This document shows positions 6,540 through 18,262 of a DNA stretch of 64,000 bases, one piece after another (position 1 is the first letter of the stretch; the number at the start of each line of letters is the position of its first letter). The stretch is from a virus. The stretch covers positions 62,001 through 126,000 of IMG/VR virus record IMGVR_UViG_3300025098_000012; one strand, written 5' to 3'. Under the pieces are notes generated by a model that saw only the letters and a list, made by a program, of their open reading frames with translations, was not told the DNA's origin and did not search any database. A program made the position numbers and the translations under genes.

Positions 6540-8959
6540 TAGTCTTCTCCCTCTCCACCCATGAGGGCAATAAAGAAATCAATGAGGATAGTGGGTATAC
6601 CTCCTGCTACGACCATTGCTCCTGTACCATAACCTCCCGAACCTATGTCTGGCTTATCTACTGACTGTTGCAAAGCTGAGATAAGACCTGCTGTACCATC
6701 AGCTAAATGAAATGTACCGTATAGACCAGCAGGGAAACGGAAGCTCAGTATTAAATCTATGAGGGCTTTTATCTTTGCTATAATCGCCTGTACTTGAGCG
6801 ATCCTTGTTTTCAACATATGGATGAACTTAAGTATCTGAGATACGATACCTTCAAGACCCTTTAGAAATCCTTCCATGTATTTCTTAACCGTATCTATAA
6901 ATTCGGTCAAAGCACTTAGATCAGCATCTCTAAAGGGTCGTTGGGTTAGCCAGTTTCCTGTCTCTTTAGCGACAGGAGGGCTTAAGGTGACCACTCTTTG
7001 TGCGAGTCTAAATGTTTCTTTAAAGTCCTTGTGCAAAAACAGATGTCCGATAAACACATCCAAGTCTGCAATCACAGGGGATTTAGACTCTGGCCAACCA
7101 TCATGGGTAATCTGATCTTTAAACGCAGTAAGAGTGTCAGTGTCATAATTAGATGCTATGGGGGTTAGCATCTGTCGAGTTATGCCAGCCACCTCAAATT
7201 GAGAGGCAGTTGGGAAAATGCTTACTTCTCCTCCGTAAGCTGTGTCCTTCACCATTTTATCTAGGTCGAGAGGAAACTCGTTAATCTTATCTAGGGTACT
7301 TTTCAAGGAGTTAAGGGTCGCATCAGAAGGCATCTCAGACTTAAACTTGAGCATGATTTTTCTTAACCAGTCGATTGCCCCCTTCGCAAACTCTTGAATA
7401 GTTTGTAGCTCGTCATATAGATCGCTGTTTGCGGTATCACCTAATAGGGAGATTAGGGTTAGCTCTTTACCCACAGGATCATCAAATCCAAGCCTTTTCC
7501 TATTATAATCAATATACGGTTGAGCTAACAAGTGAGCGAGCCAATAGAACTTGACTGCTTTGAGGTACTTTTCTCGTATGTCGGAAGGACTTTTGACCGT
7601 CACGATGGCAGATGGTTTAGAGAGACTACCTTTAGGCATTGTAAGTGTGTATGAGCCTGCACCTACCCTTTGGGGTACAAGAAAATCTCCTCCAACTAAC
7701 TGATCCTGTGTGCTACCTGTCCGTAGTAAGCCAGGTAGCTCTATTGTTGTCTTACTTATGGAGTCGTAGTCGTCCGAGTCGATTGTGAGTGAGTACATCG
7801 TAATGTAATACTCCGACTCTAAGTTCCCGTCTATCTTCAAACTATCTAAGGGGATGTCGAAGGAGAAATCGTTGTCTCCAACTAATCCACCTCCTCCCCC
7901 ACCATAGATGAAGCACCGATAAACATCAGAGATTTTCTTCCCCTCAATAGGATGTTCAATCCTATTGAGATACAGGGTGTCCTCCCCCTTTAGGATGAAA
8001 CACCCTGTATGACCAATTCCATCTTCTAACTTAAGAGGTAAGAAAAAGGTGTCCTCATCGAGCTTAGTGAACTCTGCATCCGTCTGAATGAGAGGCCATA
8101 GACGAGGGTCTGTTATCCCACCAACTAAATCTTGAACCTCTGATTTATCTGGTCCAAAAAGAGAGATCTGTAATGTTTCAGTAGGTGATCTTGGAACTCT
8201 GCGTTTGGTAGCTATTTTATCATTAGTAATGCGAGTCGCTACAGAGAACAAGAAGTAGTCGGGCAATATAAAGGTTTTAGGAAAAACCTTATTCGTTGAT
8301 GGTGGGGCAGGTAAGTTCCACTTAATCCTTACCCCATCTGGTTTATACAAATTTGGTATCTCAATGTCTCCTACAAGGTCGTTATAATACCCGACCTGCA
8401 CATTTATTGGTGCTTCTGCTTTATCGCTGTCTCCTTTAAAAGACAGAAAGAGCTTAAGTAGCTTCTTAATGTAAGCGATGATCGCTCCTAACTTAGAAGC
8501 ATCAGCACCTGCAAAGAAGGTCATTGCAAACACTTTACTTTCGGGGGAAAAGTTAGGGCGAGTAGGGTCTTTGAGGTCTAACAGCTTCTTAATCATTCTG
8601 CTTTCAAATGCAGGGTATCCACCGAGTAGCTTTTCAGCAGGCTTCTTGAACTCTTTTTTATCCCATGTAACATACCAACCGAGATTGCGAAGATCAGAGA
8701 TAAAGGACTCCAACAGAGCGATGATTTCTTCGATGATGGGCTTTAGGGGATTTGTAAAGTCGATCAGTAAAGAAGCTATGAAGTCCAATGCAGAGTTGAC
8801 CAGATCAAAGGTGAGGTTTACCACCTCGAAAATAGCATCGGTTTTCTCTTTGGTTTCGTCTAAGAGCTGATAAAAAGCGTTATCTTTGGCAACACCCACA
8901 TGACCCCATGTATTAAAGCCTGGTGCTTTAGCCCATCCGTTTGGATCGTTCTCAGCCAT
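6539..8959 (-). CDS. Large structural/baseplate-associated protein (806 aa)
   Basis: The first 150 residues are long amphipathic and hydrophobic helices (FEVVNLTFDLVNSALDFIAS). A beta-rich centre is followed by another helical hydrophobic region near the C-terminus (IAQVQAIIAKIKALIDLIL) and a glycine-rich end. This could be a tape-like, baseplate or membrane-interacting virion protein. The stop shares one base with the next start. Function is inferred from operon position. Confidence 0.6.
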   Translation of the reverse strand: MAENDPNGWAKAPGFNTWGHVGVAKDNAFYQLLDETKEKTDAIFEVVNLTFDLVNSALDFIASLLIDFTNPLKPIIEEIIALLESFISDLRNLGWYVTWDKKEFKKPAEKLLGGYPAFESRMIKKLLDLKDPTRPNFSPESKVFAMTFFAGADASKLGAIIAYIKKLLKLFLSFKGDSDKAEAPINVQVGYYNDLVGDIEIPNLYKPDGVRIKWNLPAPPSTNKVFPKTFILPDYFLFSVATRITNDKIATKRRVPRSPTETLQISLFGPDKSEVQDLVGGITDPRLWPLIQTDAEFTKLDEDTFFLPLKLEDGIGHTGCFILKGEDTLYLNRIEHPIEGKKISDVYRCFIYGGGGGGLVGDNDFSFDIPLDSLKIDGNLESEYYITMYSLTIDSDDYDSISKTTIELPGLLRTGSTQDQLVGGDFLVPQRVGAGSYTLTMPKGSLSKPSAIVTVKSPSDIREKYLKAVKFYWLAHLLAQPYIDYNRKRLGFDDPVGKELTLISLLGDTANSDLYDELQTIQEFAKGAIDWLRKIMLKFKSEMPSDATLNSLKSTLDKINEFPLDLDKMVKDTAYGGEVSIFPTASQFEVAGITRQMLTPIASNYDTDTLTAFKDQITHDGWPESKSPVIADLDVFIGHLFLHKDFKETFRLAQRVVTLSPPVAKETGNWLTQRPFRDADLSALTEFIDTVKKYMEGFLKGLEGIVSQILKFIHMLKTRIAQVQAIIAKIKALIDLILSFRFPAGLYGTFHLADGTAGLISALQQSVDKPDIGSGGYGTGAMVVAGGIPTILIDFFIALMGGEGED

Positions 8960-9152
8960 TGGGGTCTACCTTTCTCTTTTTCTTTTGTAGTTCCCACTTA
9001 GCGAGTGCTTGTTCGAGGACAGCTAAGTTACCTAAGTCCTCTTGTAGTTTACCCTCATAGTGTGCTTGAAGCGTCCTTAAGTTTTCTAGGAGCTTCCCTA
9101 CCTCAGTGCCATTAAGGTTTGGCTCTTCGGGTGTCTTTTTCCACTTACTCAT
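8952..9152 (-). CDS. Small coiled-coil protein (66 aa)
   Basis: Short highly charged helical protein (NLRTLQAHYEGKLQEDLGNLAVLEQALAK is the core region, residues about 25-50). It overlaps the upstream giant gene by 4 bases (ATGA) and the downstream 806-residue gene by 8. It may be an adaptor or chaperone between the two large proteins, which is inference. Confidence 0.7.
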   Translation of the reverse strand: MSKWKKTPEEPNLNGTEVGKLLENLRTLQAHYEGKLQEDLGNLAVLEQALAKWELQKKKRKVDPNG

Positions 9153-12100
9153 TTGATGTCCTCCAATGCTGTATCATCGGGGTTGCTAAGATCCACTCTG
9201 CTAAGTTTAGACAGAGTGCCATTTACTTGATCAGTACGAACAGAAATCCATGCGTACCTACTATCCCTAGCGTTCATAGAAGATATATCATTTTCAAGCA
9301 CAGTCGGGATGCCATCTTCGGGTAAACCATAACCCTCATCTGCCATCTTTGGATCTTCAATCAACATCCTACGATCATATACAGATAGGCAAGTCTCGTT
9401 GTTCTCAAAAGGCTTACTCGCTTTATTCCCTAAGATACTTTGTAATAAAAGATCATTCGAGGGGTGGCTATTGTCTGTAATGCCTACATTATCAATCAAT
9501 TCCTCTGCTTCATATTGCGACCAAGTGTAAGGCTGAGTAGGGAGCTGATTAAATGAACGAATGACCTCAACCCATGAGAGCGTCCTTTCCCTAAAGAATA
9601 AGAACGATCCAGCTAACGATTCCCCAAGTGTGGTTCTGCGTCTAAGGATACGATAAGAGAAAGGATGGATTGAGTCATTGGTTGTCGCATAAGAGCTACC
9701 TACAATGTCAGATGTGACACGCAAAGGTTGAGCGTCATCCCCATTAACAGAAGGCAAGAGCTTATAAGTCGAACGAGATGTGCCACTATCTCCTGCATAA
9801 AACTCTACTTCAAGCGTGTTAGCGTCATCAACAGATACGACCTTATAAGCACCTCGATTGTCATCAAGTGAATTAGGTAGACCCTGCGTACCATCTCCAT
9901 TATCACCTTGTGGTGATGCTCCGTACTCTGTCGGATTAGAACCTGCCAAAGCACCTTGAGGGTCGATCACTAAGAAATCTCCCTCTGCAACACCTAGAGC
10001 AATGAAGTTAGCGTTGGTGTCGGTGAGTTTATCTTCTTCAATGACAGAGATGCCAGCAACAGGGTCGGTGGAATAAATCTCTGTAAAACCATGTTCGATA
10101 AATTGATCGAACGCTTGGAGTTCGGGGATAAGAGGAACACGAGTGATGACCTTAAAGACATCGTTATTTGAAACAGCCGAGACAGCACCTCTGATCACTG
10201 AGCATTTAAGCGTTGCCCCGACCTCAAGCACTCGTAAATAAAGTGTCTCTTGGTTAGAATCATTAACGCACTGTACTTGATCACCTACTGATACCACATT
10301 CGCAAAGTCTCCCACCTGTGTATCTGTTCCACCACTAGCATCAAAGACACCTTCACCATCAACTGTGCGAGGTGTAAGCGTGGCTACACTGTTAGCATAG
10401 ACTACGCTATCTACTCGACCTACTCGTTGCTCATAAAGGTATCGGAAACCCTCGAACGCATAGATGAGTTTAGAGAACACATCTGTAAATCGCCTAAGCC
10501 TACGGACAGTGAAGTTCACCTCCTCGTAGAAATCCCAAGCTGGTTGAGGTAGGTTTGTTAGGGTGGACTCAATCGGGGATCGGACTTGGCTTGACCCATC
10601 GGCAAACTCAACTGGAGTATTCCCTGTGTAGTCTCTCAAGAGTCGAGGGAATGTAGGATCAAGATAGATACCTGCATCCAACTTAACTGTTAAGGTGATG
10701 GTGTCGTTAGGGGATAAGAAAGGTTTACCGTAGTTTTGACCCCCACTATCTACGATGTCGGGGTAGAGATTAGCATCGCTGACATCTAGTGTTATGTGTG
10801 TGACTAGGCCATTCTCTCTTACTACCCCACTTTCAGAAAAGGCATTTGTCGTACCAGTACGACCACCACCTACGGTCATCTGTAAGGTTAGGTCTACCCC
10901 AAAGGAAGAATATAAGCCATCTTTCGCCAAACCTGTATTCCCTAAGTTGAAAGGTATCTTAGTCACCCCTCCAATGACTTGGCTATACTCACCTAAAATT
11001 GTATTCAAAGCAGTAGCGTCAGCGATAGCTGTTCCATCAGCATATTCACATGGAAAAACCAAAGTCATATCAGAGTCAGATATGAGGTTGTAATCGACTT
11101 TAATGATAGAGACTCCAAACACAGGGTCTTTAACGAGAGCTGAAGTTGAGTCTAATGTTGGAGTGGGAGTATTAGTGTAGTTATCATTTAATATGATGTA
11201 GATAGAGCCAGTGGTTGTGTCGCTAAAGTATTGTGTGAGGTCAGCAACATCCGTAGTTAAAACACCTGTGGCTGTGTCTAGGCTTACAACTTTAGGGAAC
11301 TGTACTGTAAGGACTTGGCTTGTCCCCAATGTCTCTGTGATTTCTGTGTTTATATCGGGGTCGATAGCATCTAAGACCCGATGCGTACCTGCATTATGTC
11401 CGTTCTCGATGTAAAGAAGATCACCTGCGAGGACTTGGGCTGTTGATCCATGTAATGGGGTCACATTACGAAGTATGCCTTTGACACTATCCCCTACGAT
11501 TACAGGATTAGCAGGGTCTGTGCTGTCAACCTCAATCAATCCAGACCGAGCAGATCCTTTTAAGATCGTGTCGTCTTCATCAACTTCTGAGCCAATGAAG
11601 ATGGACATAGGGTCATTGATTCGAGAGATCCCTTCAAGATGCTTTGGTCTTAATGTAGTGCTGTTAACAGACGAGAAATCAAAAGTTCCGTCATTCACAT
11701 CGGAAGTGATTGTGCCTGTATTAACTCCACCTTCCTCTTTAATAGCAAGCGTTGTTCCCTCAATGATTAGTTTTTGATCTGTATCTGCACCACCAGTCAA
11801 GTCGATGGTTGGGTCTGGATCTATCTCTATGACTGCATGGGGGACTCTATTTGTAGGGAAAACAACATCTATACGATTATTAGAAATGACAGCATTGCTC
11901 TTAACAGAGAGTCGATAGCTACTAGGTCGCATGACCCCATTCTGTTCTTGCGTAAATATATAGCTCGTACTACCTGGAATATAGACAGGGTTATAAAAGT
12001 GATTTACACTATCCCAATAACTATCAAAGAGCCATGACTGCATATCAGTAGGGTCAGCCCAAGTCTCTGTAGCAGGGTCGAATGGGTTAGGTACTGGATC

Positions 12101-15100
12101 TTGAACTACGGTTAGTTCACTAGGCATTGTGGCAGAAACTGAAAGATTGGGTACGGTTGTCACTGCGTTAGTAAGCTCATTTTTTAGTTTTACCGTCCAA
12201 CTCGCACCATCATATTCAAAGATAAATGAATGAGCGTTTTCATAAGGAGCTGTGGAATTTCCACCGAAGTTATGGACATGGAGAGTGATCTCTAAACCTG
12301 TTGATGGATTGTTAAACAGTTCCTGTATCGTGGCATGATAAAAGTAAATCTTTAACTCGGATCTGTCATACAGACCATTTTGTGCGTTTAAGGGCCAATC
12401 TTCTTCAATGAAGATACCATTAGGGAACTGCCTAAAATCTGCCTGTAAGTTTTGTATCGTACATGACACTTCACCAGGTGATGTGTGTGCAGGAGGTAAG
12501 ATTTCTGTCCCATTGATCTCGGCAATCTCAAGAACACCTGTGGAAGCACTTGAGTCGGGCTTCAAGATCAAAAGGTCGCCCTGTCTAGGTGCTTGCTCAC
12601 AAATGCCATTCAATAAAGAGAAATCTTCATTCGTGGTGATGACATCAGAACCAATACTAGCTGTACCTCTAGCCTCATCGGGATAAGCATATTCATCAAC
12701 ACCCGATATGGCATTGGATGTCTGTACCTGTAGTGCATCTAAAGCAGGTGGGATCTGAGGTAATAGATCCCTTTCACTAAACCGACTCTTATAAGGGATG
12801 GACTCATCACCTGTGTCGTCAACAGCTTCGCCATCAAGGGCAGGGTATCTAAAAGGTACTGTCTCTGTGTAAAGGAACTCAACAGATCCCTCTAAAGCTA
12901 ACCCACTCGCAGGAACATTCTGACCTACGATTTCTTTGACAGGCCAGTTGGGTTCACTGATACTAGGGAGGCTTATATCAACAATCTCACCTGTAGATGA
13001 CTTTAGCCCGATGTCAGATCCAACCCTAAAGACTGTAGACGGTGAACTATCATCATCAAGATCACGAGCAAAAGACTCAATAAGAGTATCACCACGCTTC
13101 GGTGGGTTTTCAACCAACGACTCGCCATTGATCTTGAGAGTGAATACACTCCCCTTCAAGACAACATAGCACCCACTAACGATAGCTTCTACCTTAGCGT
13201 TTCTTGGCTCGGATTGTAGAGATAAGGGAGGGAATAAACCTAACTCAAGGAGGGTCGCTTGCTCGGCTGTGTTCAACACATTATGGAACTCTCCACCATT
13301 ACGACTGATCCTAACCTTCGAGTTGGTTTGCAGACCATTAAAGGTTCGGTCTACATTCCCTACAAGGGCATCAGCAACCTCACCCCCTTCACTCACAAAC
13401 TGAGTCGTATCTGGTAATCCTGTTGAGGGATCAATCGGAAACTCATCGAGAGGAACAGCAGATAAGATGAATGTGGGTTTACCTGCTGTCTCAGCAACAG
13501 AGGGATAACCATTCAGTGAGAAATCGTACACCCTAAAGCGAGCAGATCTACGACTCACCACAGGTAGCGATGAAATGTTCTCTATTTGCCCTAGAGCGTT
13601 GTTTTGAGCGTTGGCTATTGTGATACCATTGGTCGAGCTATCTAACGCTCCAGGATTGCGATATGAGTACATTCTCGTACTAGTAGGGAAGAGTCTACTG
13701 AATCTATGTTTATTCCACATAGGAGAATAAACAGGATCGTACTCTACACGCACATAAGGAAAGCCTGCATCAAAGTCAAAGACCGTCTTTTCCTTTTGAC
13801 GAATGAGGACATAATCATCCATCTCGTTCTCAATGAGTGGACGCTGTTGTTCAAGGATTGAAGCCAACACCTTTGCTTCGGGTGGCTCTCCATTGATCTT
13901 AATCGTATCTTCTGGTGTCGGATAATGATTGGAAGGATTAAGGGGAGTTAAAAACTCCATGCTCACATAACGAGGGTAAATCTCCCTCGTGATATGATCT
14001 TCCATACCTGGTGAGATCCAATCACCTGCTGTTAATAAGTTAAACTTAAATGATCCATCGGCATCTCCAACCACTTTCCCTGTGGTTGTAGAGAGGATGT
14101 CATCAATAGGTTGAACATACCCATTGTAAAGATTGATCCTAGAGCGAGCGACCACATCATTCGCTAGTAAGCCATAAACCCCAATCGCCTTACCTTGTGA
14201 TGTAGGTGAGGAGACAACTAACTTCCCTCCCGAACCTGTATCTTGATTGAGACTTTGTTGAAGCTCATTGGCGATTTCTGATGAGTACGCATCCTCATCT
14301 GCAACCCTTACTTGGAAGGTATCTGGTGAGGAAACAACACAACTGACATTCAACCCTAATCCATCGTATTCTTCGGGAGTCTTTGATTGATTAAAGATCG
14401 CTTTGTATGTGGGTTTACTTACTCGACCTCCTAAGAGAGTAAATGGTTTTACTGCACTCAACGCTGTGTGTAGCAAATAATAACTAACTTGAGGTCTTAC
14501 ATCATGACCATTCTTGAGGTCGATTAAACCTGCTTCGGAGTTAAAATTGTAGTCCTCATTAAGAGTTAAAAGCCTACCTCGACCAAGCGTGTGGTTGTAT
14601 TTGATGATCTGAAAACTCTCGGTATCGACAATACCTGTCGTAAGGGTAAGGCTTGTGTCTCCCTCAATCAAGACAGGTCTAAACGAGACATGGAAATCAT
14701 TGGTTGAGATGAAGTCATGCCCCGATGTGAAACCCTCGACTGTGACTTTGGTCATACCAGTTACATCATCAAGACCTACCACTACGACCCGATAAGGTGT
14801 GCCTTGTAAAACCACAATCGACTTAGCCTTAATGAAGTCTCTGTAATCACCCTGTATCAAGATGTCTGGACTCTTAGGCTTGGATGTTACATTCGCATTA
14901 TTTACCGTCCTAAAGGCATACGAGCTAGTCGTTCCCCCATAGGTGAATGAAGGCACATTGAGATAAGCAATCATCTCTGTCTCTATGTTCACCCTTGCAG
15001 GAGGACTTACATCAATACTGCTCGCACTCACAGATACAACATTGAAAATCTGTGTCCCGACATAAATCAAATCCCCTGCACCTAAGATACTCGTAAAGTC

Positions 15101-18100
15101 TCTTTGGACTGACAAAGATGTTGCCCCTTTGTCAATCTTGTACTTAGGAATCACCATCCCACTTGATGTCCGAACTGTGCCATCTCCTCCGTTAGACTTT
15201 AAGGTCGTATAAGACACTTTCACAGATGTGGTACTCGCCACCTCAAAAGAGAAGCGTATTGTGTCTTGGCTGATACTATAAAGACTTGCGTTAATTTGTT
15301 CAGGTCCTACAAACACTGTCGGTGTGGCTAATAACTCTACTTCTTTACCTGTAGGGTTGTAGGTGAACTGAAAACCATCCACCCTTGTCGCTTCTTCTTG
15401 AATGACTACAAAGCCCATCGCTTCAATGACACGAACACCATTAGGATCATCTGTCGGTGTGTAAGATACCTCTACACCAACACCCTCCTCTAAAGGATCT
15501 TCAAAGCTGATTGCACCACTAGTTGCTTCAAATCTTGGGTTCGCTAACAGCTCTAAGAAATCATCAAAGGGATCGGGATCAAATGGGGTCGTGAGCGTTA
15601 AACTCAAATCCATCTCGGCTGTATCTACCAAGCCACTACGAGGCTTCCTTACAAAGACCACCTCACCATCTACCCAACTGCTGTTCGCTACTCCCATAGG
15701 GCTTTCAAAAACAACCCTGTTATCTGTGACTGTAAAACCCTTCTCTACATTCTCACCTTCTTTGGTATGACCGACACCTACTTCGTATTCTATTTCTCCT
15801 ACCTTAATGCGATATGATCCACTCGTGTAATGATCTCCACTCAACTCGTAAGGAGATAATAACACCTCGTCCCTTAACACAGTTAAAGGATATGCGTCAT
15901 CTCCCTTACGGATAAACAAAGTTGAGCTAGGCAACACCTTGTCAAAAGCAAGCGTTCCATACACCTTGTATATCTCTACTGCCTTACGCTCCAACACAGG
16001 TAGATCATCTAAAATCTCTCCCACTACCTTTGTAGGATCTGGTGTCTCCGTTTCCTCTAACCCCTCTCTATACCCTCTGTAAATCTTCCATCTCCCAAGC
16101 TGAATACCCAACGCTGAACTAAGCGTAAGCACACTCCCTGTGATCAACTCAATCTTAAAATAGTTTAATCCGTCATAAAAGAAATCACCCTGTCTCACCA
16201 AACTGAGATCCAACCCCAAGTCTAAATCGACCCCTGTTAATGACCCAACCTTTTGCCCCGATAAGACCTCTGAACCTAAACGATTGATTAAACGAGCTTG
16301 ACCCTCTAACCCATCACTCGGCAAGTCATAGTCAACCCCTTCTGTTAAAGGCTGAGTCGAGATAGTACCGTTCAACTGCTCTTGGGTGATCGTGATAGAT
16401 GTCGTACCTACCCTTAATCCAGATCCCAATGCCAAGCGTGATGTCTCTTGGTTCACCTTAGAACTTACTGTGCGACCTACAATCCAATGAAACCCATTCG
16501 GGTTGCCACCAAATGATGTCTCTATGTCCGTTTCCCCAAGTACCTTATCTCCTATCTTGAAAAACTTGCCGGCTTCATAACCTGTGAAATCAAAGCGTGG
16601 CTCAAACTGTAAAAACTGAAACGCTGTGCTACCACTTATGTCGGCTACCTTCTCCTCATCAAAAGAATAATAACCCTTGACTGATGAACGAGTTAAAACA
16701 AACTCAAGCCCTGTCTCCAAACTCGAACTCGGCACAAGACCAATAGACCTTAATGACTCAAACTCTCCTGTCGTTGATGGATGATCTACAACAGATCCAG
16801 AGTCCACTACCAAATAACCGTCTACTACTGAGACTCCCGAACCTACCACATTCTCCCCTGTAAACGATACCACTCCACCGTCCACCTTAAATGAACCACT
16901 CTTGCCCGATAAACCCAAAATGCTCATGTGCCTTAATCCCCCTCTGCTTAAAGCTACATGACCACCGAAAATCTTCTTCGTCTGATTAGACCAAGCACGA
17001 CTCAATACAACACTCGTTGTGCCTTGTACTAAATAACCACGATGGACTGATAGCCTCTTAGGGAGCTTCTCTACTAACTCCACAGGTAATGTGCGACCTA
17101 ACTCCACTAAACGAACATACATTCGCTCATATCTGTAATCCCACTTCAAACCCACTCCACTAGGTCTAAATGAACTCGCCACTCCACTAGGCTCTAATCC
17201 CGAACCATCTGGTATATCCATCTTCTCTACTAATGTTAAACCATTTACTCCTGCTCCCACACCAATAGGGGCATCACATAAAACCAAACCATCATAAATC
17301 ACAGGTGAGCTAGATAAAATCTTTCCACTGTCTAACGCTACCTTCACCACACCATATTCTGCGTCTACTAAATCACCCTCTGTCGCTACATACACCACAT
17401 CACTGTAGCCATATCCTGCGACTCTCAATAAAGGGTACTCATTTAATCTCGGCTGTGGCGATAAATAGTCCGACACCCCTACAACATTCGACTCAAATCC
17501 TCCAAGAGATCCAGATATATACAACACCTCCTTACCCACATGATCACTGCCATCCTTAAATAAAACCTTGCCCGATGGATTTAAGACCACACCCTCTGCT
17601 CCATTACTAAACGCACCATCTTCTTCTCCCTCCGCTACTACAGGGAAATCATCTCCATTTATCTCAAATACTGTGACTGACGCATCAGCTACATTACCAC
17701 CTCCTATCCTTAACTCTCCCTCCAATCCTGCTATGATGTCATCCTCACCACCTACCACCCCAACTACAATACCAGATCCTCCCCTTAATAATGACCAACC
17801 CCTGTTCTCATAATCAAATCTAACCCTACTCGCATCATTACGAGTCCACCAAAATAATCCACCACATACTCCCGAACCCTCCACACTATCCAAATTATCA
17901 CGAGCTGAATGAACCACCGTACCACCAAAGAAATGATCTAACGCAACACCATTCTCATCAAGCACCGAACTTAACCATACACGACTGTTCGTTAAGTAAT
18001 AATAGACTCCATCAATCGCTGTCTCAAATAACTTCTCAAAACTAACATCCACACTCTCAACACCTATCTCTCCATCTCCACTAGAAATCAAAGCATAAGA

Positions 18101-18262
18101 GTCTACACCTGTATTACCTATCTCATATAGATCACGACCTACACGCTCCCAACGACCATCTACTTGAACAACACTCCCATCCACTACTCGTAAACATAAA
18201 CCAGTAGATGAAGCATTACGCTCTCCACTACGAACATCTAATATAATACTTCGTGAACTCAT
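9149..18262 (-). CDS. Giant virion protein, baseplate/tail-fibre type (3037 aa)
   Basis: One uninterrupted 9.1-kb frame. The product is almost entirely beta-rich, with recurring short units of the form YKVVSVDDANTLEVEF, FNVVSVSASSIDV or YRVVVVGLDD, typical of repeated sandwich domains in large phage baseplate or fibre proteins. The first third is G/V/S-rich. The RBS AGGAAAG precedes the ATG at 18262, which is itself part of TTTATATG. It is in an operon with overlapping neighbours. Coding-strand composition shifts strongly along the gene. The exact role (wedge, fibre or adsorption apparatus) cannot be fixed from sequence alone. Confidence 0.7.
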   Translation of the reverse strand: MSSRSIILDVRSGERNASSTGLCLRVVDGSVVQVDGRWERVGRDLYEIGNTGVDSYALISSGDGEIGVESVDVSFEKLFETAIDGVYYYLTNSRVWLSSVLDENGVALDHFFGGTVVHSARDNLDSVEGSGVCGGLFWWTRNDASRVRFDYENRGWSLLRGGSGIVVGVVGGEDDIIAGLEGELRIGGGNVADASVTVFEINGDDFPVVAEGEEDGAFSNGAEGVVLNPSGKVLFKDGSDHVGKEVLYISGSLGGFESNVVGVSDYLSPQPRLNEYPLLRVAGYGYSDVVYVATEGDLVDAEYGVVKVALDSGKILSSSPVIYDGLVLCDAPIGVGAGVNGLTLVEKMDIPDGSGLEPSGVASSFRPSGVGLKWDYRYERMYVRLVELGRTLPVELVEKLPKRLSVHRGYLVQGTTSVVLSRAWSNQTKKIFGGHVALSRGGLRHMSILGLSGKSGSFKVDGGVVSFTGENVVGSGVSVVDGYLVVDSGSVVDHPSTTGEFESLRSIGLVPSSSLETGLEFVLTRSSVKGYYSFDEEKVADISGSTAFQFLQFEPRFDFTGYEAGKFFKIGDKVLGETDIETSFGGNPNGFHWIVGRTVSSKVNQETSRLALGSGLRVGTTSITITQEQLNGTISTQPLTEGVDYDLPSDGLEGQARLINRLGSEVLSGQKVGSLTGVDLDLGLDLSLVRQGDFFYDGLNYFKIELITGSVLTLSSALGIQLGRWKIYRGYREGLEETETPDPTKVVGEILDDLPVLERKAVEIYKVYGTLAFDKVLPSSTLFIRKGDDAYPLTVLRDEVLLSPYELSGDHYTSGSYRIKVGEIEYEVGVGHTKEGENVEKGFTVTDNRVVFESPMGVANSSWVDGEVVFVRKPRSGLVDTAEMDLSLTLTTPFDPDPFDDFLELLANPRFEATSGAISFEDPLEEGVGVEVSYTPTDDPNGVRVIEAMGFVVIQEEATRVDGFQFTYNPTGKEVELLATPTVFVGPEQINASLYSISQDTIRFSFEVASTTSVKVSYTTLKSNGGDGTVRTSSGMVIPKYKIDKGATSLSVQRDFTSILGAGDLIYVGTQIFNVVSVSASSIDVSPPARVNIETEMIAYLNVPSFTYGGTTSSYAFRTVNNANVTSKPKSPDILIQGDYRDFIKAKSIVVLQGTPYRVVVVGLDDVTGMTKVTVEGFTSGHDFISTNDFHVSFRPVLIEGDTSLTLTTGIVDTESFQIIKYNHTLGRGRLLTLNEDYNFNSEAGLIDLKNGHDVRPQVSYYLLHTALSAVKPFTLLGGRVSKPTYKAIFNQSKTPEEYDGLGLNVSCVVSSPDTFQVRVADEDAYSSEIANELQQSLNQDTGSGGKLVVSSPTSQGKAIGVYGLLANDVVARSRINLYNGYVQPIDDILSTTTGKVVGDADGSFKFNLLTAGDWISPGMEDHITREIYPRYVSMEFLTPLNPSNHYPTPEDTIKINGEPPEAKVLASILEQQRPLIENEMDDYVLIRQKEKTVFDFDAGFPYVRVEYDPVYSPMWNKHRFSRLFPTSTRMYSYRNPGALDSSTNGITIANAQNNALGQIENISSLPVVSRRSARFRVYDFSLNGYPSVAETAGKPTFILSAVPLDEFPIDPSTGLPDTTQFVSEGGEVADALVGNVDRTFNGLQTNSKVRISRNGGEFHNVLNTAEQATLLELGLFPPLSLQSEPRNAKVEAIVSGCYVVLKGSVFTLKINGESLVENPPKRGDTLIESFARDLDDDSSPSTVFRVGSDIGLKSSTGEIVDISLPSISEPNWPVKEIVGQNVPASGLALEGSVEFLYTETVPFRYPALDGEAVDDTGDESIPYKSRFSERDLLPQIPPALDALQVQTSNAISGVDEYAYPDEARGTASIGSDVITTNEDFSLLNGICEQAPRQGDLLILKPDSSASTGVLEIAEINGTEILPPAHTSPGEVSCTIQNLQADFRQFPNGIFIEEDWPLNAQNGLYDRSELKIYFYHATIQELFNNPSTGLEITLHVHNFGGNSTAPYENAHSFIFEYDGASWTVKLKNELTNAVTTVPNLSVSATMPSELTVVQDPVPNPFDPATETWADPTDMQSWLFDSYWDSVNHFYNPVYIPGSTSYIFTQEQNGVMRPSSYRLSVKSNAVISNNRIDVVFPTNRVPHAVIEIDPDPTIDLTGGADTDQKLIIEGTTLAIKEEGGVNTGTITSDVNDGTFDFSSVNSTTLRPKHLEGISRINDPMSIFIGSEVDEDDTILKGSARSGLIEVDSTDPANPVIVGDSVKGILRNVTPLHGSTAQVLAGDLLYIENGHNAGTHRVLDAIDPDINTEITETLGTSQVLTVQFPKVVSLDTATGVLTTDVADLTQYFSDTTTGSIYIILNDNYTNTPTPTLDSTSALVKDPVFGVSIIKVDYNLISDSDMTLVFPCEYADGTAIADATALNTILGEYSQVIGGVTKIPFNLGNTGLAKDGLYSSFGVDLTLQMTVGGGRTGTTNAFSESGVVRENGLVTHITLDVSDANLYPDIVDSGGQNYGKPFLSPNDTITLTVKLDAGIYLDPTFPRLLRDYTGNTPVEFADGSSQVRSPIESTLTNLPQPAWDFYEEVNFTVRRLRRFTDVFSKLIYAFEGFRYLYEQRVGRVDSVVYANSVATLTPRTVDGEGVFDASGGTDTQVGDFANVVSVGDQVQCVNDSNQETLYLRVLEVGATLKCSVIRGAVSAVSNNDVFKVITRVPLIPELQAFDQFIEHGFTEIYSTDPVAGISVIEEDKLTDTNANFIALGVAEGDFLVIDPQGALAGSNPTEYGASPQGDNGDGTQGLPNSLDDNRGAYKVVSVDDANTLEVEFYAGDSGTSRSTYKLLPSVNGDDAQPLRVTSDIVGSSYATTNDSIHPFSYRILRRRTTLGESLAGSFLFFRERTLSWVEVIRSFNQLPTQPYTWSQYEAEELIDNVGITDNSHPSNDLLLQSILGNKASKPFENNETCLSVYDRRMLIEDPKMADEGYGLPEDGIPTVLENDISSMNARDSRYAWISVRTDQVNGTLSKLSRVDLSNPDDTALEDIK